Positions 62,680-64,000 of a stretch of DNA of 64,000 nt are shown in pieces. Position 1 is the first letter of the stretch; each line of letters begins with the position of its first letter. The notes below the pieces were generated by a model that did not search any database, was not told where the DNA came from, and saw nothing but the letters and a program-made list of their open reading frames with translations. Source of the DNA: Notospermus geniculatus (lineage: Eukaryota; Nemertea; Pilidiophora; Heteronemertea; Lineidae); contig NMRB01002071.1 of NCBI GenBank assembly GCA_002633025.1, forward strand, positions 8,235 to 72,234, in the 5' to 3' direction. Made by a program: the position numbers and the translations under genes.

Positions 62680-64000
62680 TTATTCATTTCATTTATTCAT
62701 TTATTAGACTGGCGCAAGCACGCCTCATGGCGCATTACAGCTGCCAGTAACAATTGAAATACCTGTACAAGAAAAAATATTGATGGCGGTGCAGGAGTGC
62801 AGAATGCTCAAATACCTCATGACAAAACAGAGTTACAGACACAACAAAAACAGTAATAGTAAAGACAAAGGTAAAAACATGTAGGCTACATCACAAACTA
62901 TTTTAGGCTGATGACCAAGAATGATGCAGTAATCAATAACTAAAGCGGTTAGTACATAATATATATTCTTGCACAGCAGGGAAAATTTTCGAGTTATTAG
63001 GTTTGAACTCAAACTCAAAACCAAAGATAAGGTGATAAAGCAGAAAAGGTACCGGAAAGTCAGACAGTACAAGGCCACATGAATTGAAGATGTCATATAA
63101 ATTTCTAAATAAGTTCTGACGGCAGAGAGAATACAAAGAGCAGTCAAGAAAATAATGTACATAGGACTCATGGCCCTGTCCACATGCACACATCGGATTG
63201 TCTATTAGCCCCCTCCTGAAAAGATCAGAATTGAGGGTCGTATAGCCCAATCTAAAGCGCGCATGCAACACATTAGCCATACGGTCACCTAGATTGTAAA
63301 ATGGTACCTTATGATAAAAGAATTTTTTCTTGTAGCGTGACTTAAAAGATGCAATGGTATTAGCCAACTTAAGTTCACCTGATAGTAAGTTCCAGGATCG
63401 ACATGCTGATGGGATGAAGGAATTGAAATATCTATTTGTTCTAGCAAAAGGAGGCCGAAGGATAGAAGGTAGACGAAGATTGGACTCACTTCGAGTTGAA
63501 CATCTAATATCAATCAGCCTCGAAAAGGACGAACATGTAAGACCAGATTTAGCCTTATAAAATAAAGAGACCTTTAAAAACTCAGCACGTTCACTTATTC
63601 TCGGCCACCCCAGTTCCTGAAGCATCTTCTCATAGCTGGTGTACTTCAGTGCTCCACAGACAAGTAAACATGCTTGATATTGAATGTTTTCTAAATTAGC
63701 GTTTGAAGCTTGACAATTGTTGTCATAAAAAACACAAATTCCATATTCTATAATCGATCGAATCATTGTAAAGTAAATAGTGGATAGAGTGTCACGTGAT
63801 AACTGTTTCCTGAAACGCCTCATTAAATTTAACCGTTTCATACACTTGTTTGATATAAAAGTAATGTGGTCGTCCCATTTCAATCTGTGATTAAGAATGA
63901 CTCCAAGATGTTTATGGGTATTAACCTCAGCAATTGCTTTATCCAGGAATATGAGGCCTTCAGCTGAAGACGGATCTCTCTTGTTAGAAAAGGTCATAAC
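62680..64000 (-). mobile_element. LINE reverse transcriptase, C-terminal part, running off the window
   Basis: The minus frame from beyond 63997 to 62933 gives at least 354 uninterrupted residues: HKHLGVILNHRLKWDDHI (RT thumb of CR1/L2/jockey-type elements), then SIIEYGICVF, and a C-terminal CACGQGHESYVHYFLDCSLY Cys/His motif. The 3' UTR ends in an (AATG)n-like tail (plus TTTATTCATTTCATTTATTC, about 62680-62706). No stop or frameshift is seen in the visible part. The RT palm with YXDD would lie past 64000. Confidence 0.85.

Overview
This is intron-containing animal DNA. Five conserved protein-coding genes have short exons with GT/AG borders that stay in phase, and the sequence between them is full of SINEs, LINE fragments and short inverted-repeat transposons. 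The abundant TAGGCCTA, ACATGTA and CCGGTA words and the MITE load look like a marine invertebrate, perhaps an echinoderm or another invertebrate deuterostome. That assignment is an impression, not a demonstration. A 345-base run of N (45890-46234) and three single N positions mark a draft assembly.

The left 26 kb carries the genes. UHMK1/KIS (minus, 8 coding exons, 1409-5277) encodes a U2AF-homology-motif kinase with an unusually large insertion in its kinase domain. RAB7A (plus, 4 coding exons, 11045-13515) is a complete late-endosomal small GTPase. A short MIC19/MIC25-type CHCH protein (CHCHD3/CHCHD6, minus, 5 exons, 16166-18310) lies head-to-head with a KLHDC8-type kelch protein (plus, 5 coding exons, 19156-21021). 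The four 3' exons of PORCN, the Wnt O-palmitoleoyltransferase, follow on the minus strand (25306-26242); no 5' exons were found. I joined the exons by eye. Reading frame is preserved at every junction, and the completed products are 699, 205, 159 and 342 residues.

From about 26.3 kb to the right edge I find only one weak host gene candidate: two minus-strand exons (35675 to 34246) encoding a signal peptide and a short acidic stretch. The rest is repeats. They include TTAA-flanked and TA-flanked MITEs, a dispersed element with ~145-bp monomers that each carry a near-consensus CTCF-like core, a hairpin-capped element in two long copies, three tRNA-related SINE copies (one inserted into one arm of a large inverted repeat), a foldback element with 16-bp tandem units in its arms, and three minus-strand LINE 3' ends (42 kb, 60 kb, and 63-64 kb running off the window).

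The host genes have no shared pathway: splicing-factor kinase, endosomal GTPase, mitochondrial cristae protein, kelch protein and Wnt acyltransferase. The most striking structural observations are a 37-bp element made only of two 18-bp inverted repeats with its own 7-bp target duplication, beside a 528-bp sibling in the same intron; the CTCF-like monomer arrays; the 16-bp foldback arrays; and the SINE whose empty site is preserved in the opposite arm of an inverted repeat.
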